Positions 32,970-33,540 of a stretch of DNA of 33,540 bases are shown here, piece after piece. The position numbers and the translations under genes are program-made. The notes under the pieces were generated by a model, which was given only the letters and a program-made list of their open reading frames with translations, was not told the origin of the DNA and did no database searches. This stretch comes from Acidobacteria bacterium ADurb.Bin340. Lineage in GTDB: Bacteria > Acidobacteriota > Holophagae > Holophagales > Holophagaceae. The stretch spans positions 1 to 33,540 of the forward strand of contig MWBB01000005.1 in the NCBI GenBank assembly GCA_002068835.1, in the 5' to 3' direction. Within the stretch, counting starts at the first letter, position 1. Each line of letters opens with the position of its first letter.

Positions 32970-33540
32970 ATGAAGCCTTCTGACCTGCGTCCACCGCGGC
33001 GCACTCCCTGGTGGTTGCTGCCTGCGGCGGGCGGCGCGGCAGGGCTGTGGATCACCGCCTTCAATGCCTGGATCGGGCCTGGCATGGGGGCCGCCGCAGG
33101 AACCTGGGTCCTCTGGATGGGGCTTGCGCTGCTGGCGGCCGGAGCTTCCGTGGCGCTCCATCTGCACACCAAGGCCAGCCTGGCCGGGGCGGAAAGACGT
33201 CTTCGGCGTTCAGAAGAGGCGCTGGCGCGCTTCTTCAATGCCATCCCGGTGGGGGCGCTCCTGCTGGATGGAGTGGCCCGTGTGATCCGGGCCAATGCCC
33301 GGGCGCTGGCCCTGCTGGGGCAGGACGAGGAAGGTGTGCGGAAGGTGGATTGGCGGGATCCGAACATGACCCTGCTGCAGGCGGACGGCAACCTCATCGC
33401 CCCGGAGGATCGCCCCCTGATCCGCGCCCTTCGCACGGGCAAGCGGGTGGAGGAAGTGGTCCTCGGGATCGAGCGTCCCGACGGCAACTGGGCCTGGATC
33501 TCCGTGACCGCCGAGCCGCACCTGGACGCCGAGGGGAGAG
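32970..33540 (+). CDS. Membrane PAS-domain sensor, N-terminal part
   Basis: Open at the window end; 190 codons are visible. The N-terminus has two hydrophobic segments (about residues 14-30 and 39-64), then a short helical linker (AERRLRRSEEALARFFNAIP) into a PAS domain (GALLLDGVARVIRANARALALLG, followed by the RPDGNWAWISVTAEP strands). This is the start of a membrane-bound sensor, probably a histidine kinase or diguanylate cyclase; the output domain lies beyond the window. A TAA stop lies 27 bases upstream in the same frame, so the ATG at 32970 is the only reasonable start, though its ribosome site is poor. Confidence 0.8.
   Translation, partial: MKPSDLRPPRRTPWWLLPAAGGAAGLWITAFNAWIGPGMGAAAGTWVLWMGLALLAAGASVALHLHTKASLAGAERRLRRSEEALARFFNAIPVGALLLDGVARVIRANARALALLGQDEEGVRKVDWRDPNMTLLQADGNLIAPEDRPLIRALRTGKRVEEVVLGIERPDGNWAWISVTAEPHLDAEGR

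Overview
The window is GC-rich chromosomal DNA, densely coded on both strands. No phage, transposase or CRISPR array is visible. The gene content suggests a Gram-negative bacterium with an outer membrane: it has a TonB-dependent receptor, a patatin autotransporter of the type Vd kind, periplasmic M16 and HtrA proteases, glycine dehydrogenase split into two subunits, and a FrzS-like pseudo-receiver/coiled-coil protein. My guess is Acidobacteriota, Holophagae (Geothrix-like). This is inference from overall style, because there is no rRNA gene in the window.

Region 1 (1-8.4 kb) is a corrinoid module. After a DUF4097 surface-type protein (plus strand), the minus strand reads cobS > cobC > four tandem 168-bp repeats > cobalamin riboswitch > btuB-like receptor > periplasmic substrate-binding protein > permease > ATPase > a second substrate-binding-like protein without a signal peptide. 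Most junctions overlap by a few bases (two GTGA overlaps), so translation is probably coupled. The receptor, binding protein and ABC transporter would bring corrinoid into the cell, and CobS/CobC act late in nucleotide-loop assembly. The tandem repeat duplicates the last 25 codons and stop of cobC and is the most unusual DNA feature in the window.

Region 2 (8.6-14.8 kb, plus strand) holds gcvPA-gcvPB, a strong hairpin, then an M16 protease pair in which the first member has the HxxEH zinc motif and the second lacks it. Region 3 (14.8-19.4 kb, minus strand) holds ridA, and a SNF2-family ATPase gene overlapping a SWIM zinc-finger gene by ATGA. Region 4 (19.4-23.3 kb, plus strand) is a tightly overlapping rpiB-rph-patatin/outer-membrane-barrel operon, which overlaps tail to tail with a ubiD-family decarboxylase.

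Region 5 (24.8-29.5 kb) holds a hemerythrin/RIC-like protein, tRNA-His(GTG) with a nearby tRNA 3'-end-like fragment, an HtrA/DegP protease, a sugar-phosphate nucleotidyltransferase and a CNNM/CorC-like membrane protein. Region 6 (29.5-33.5 kb) holds the FrzS-like protein, a frameshifted periplasmic Ntn-type asparaginase/isoaspartyl peptidase, a small unknown protein, and the start of a membrane PAS-domain sensor cut by the window end.

At convergent junctions the likely terminators are long perfect GC-rich inverted repeats with no U-tract.
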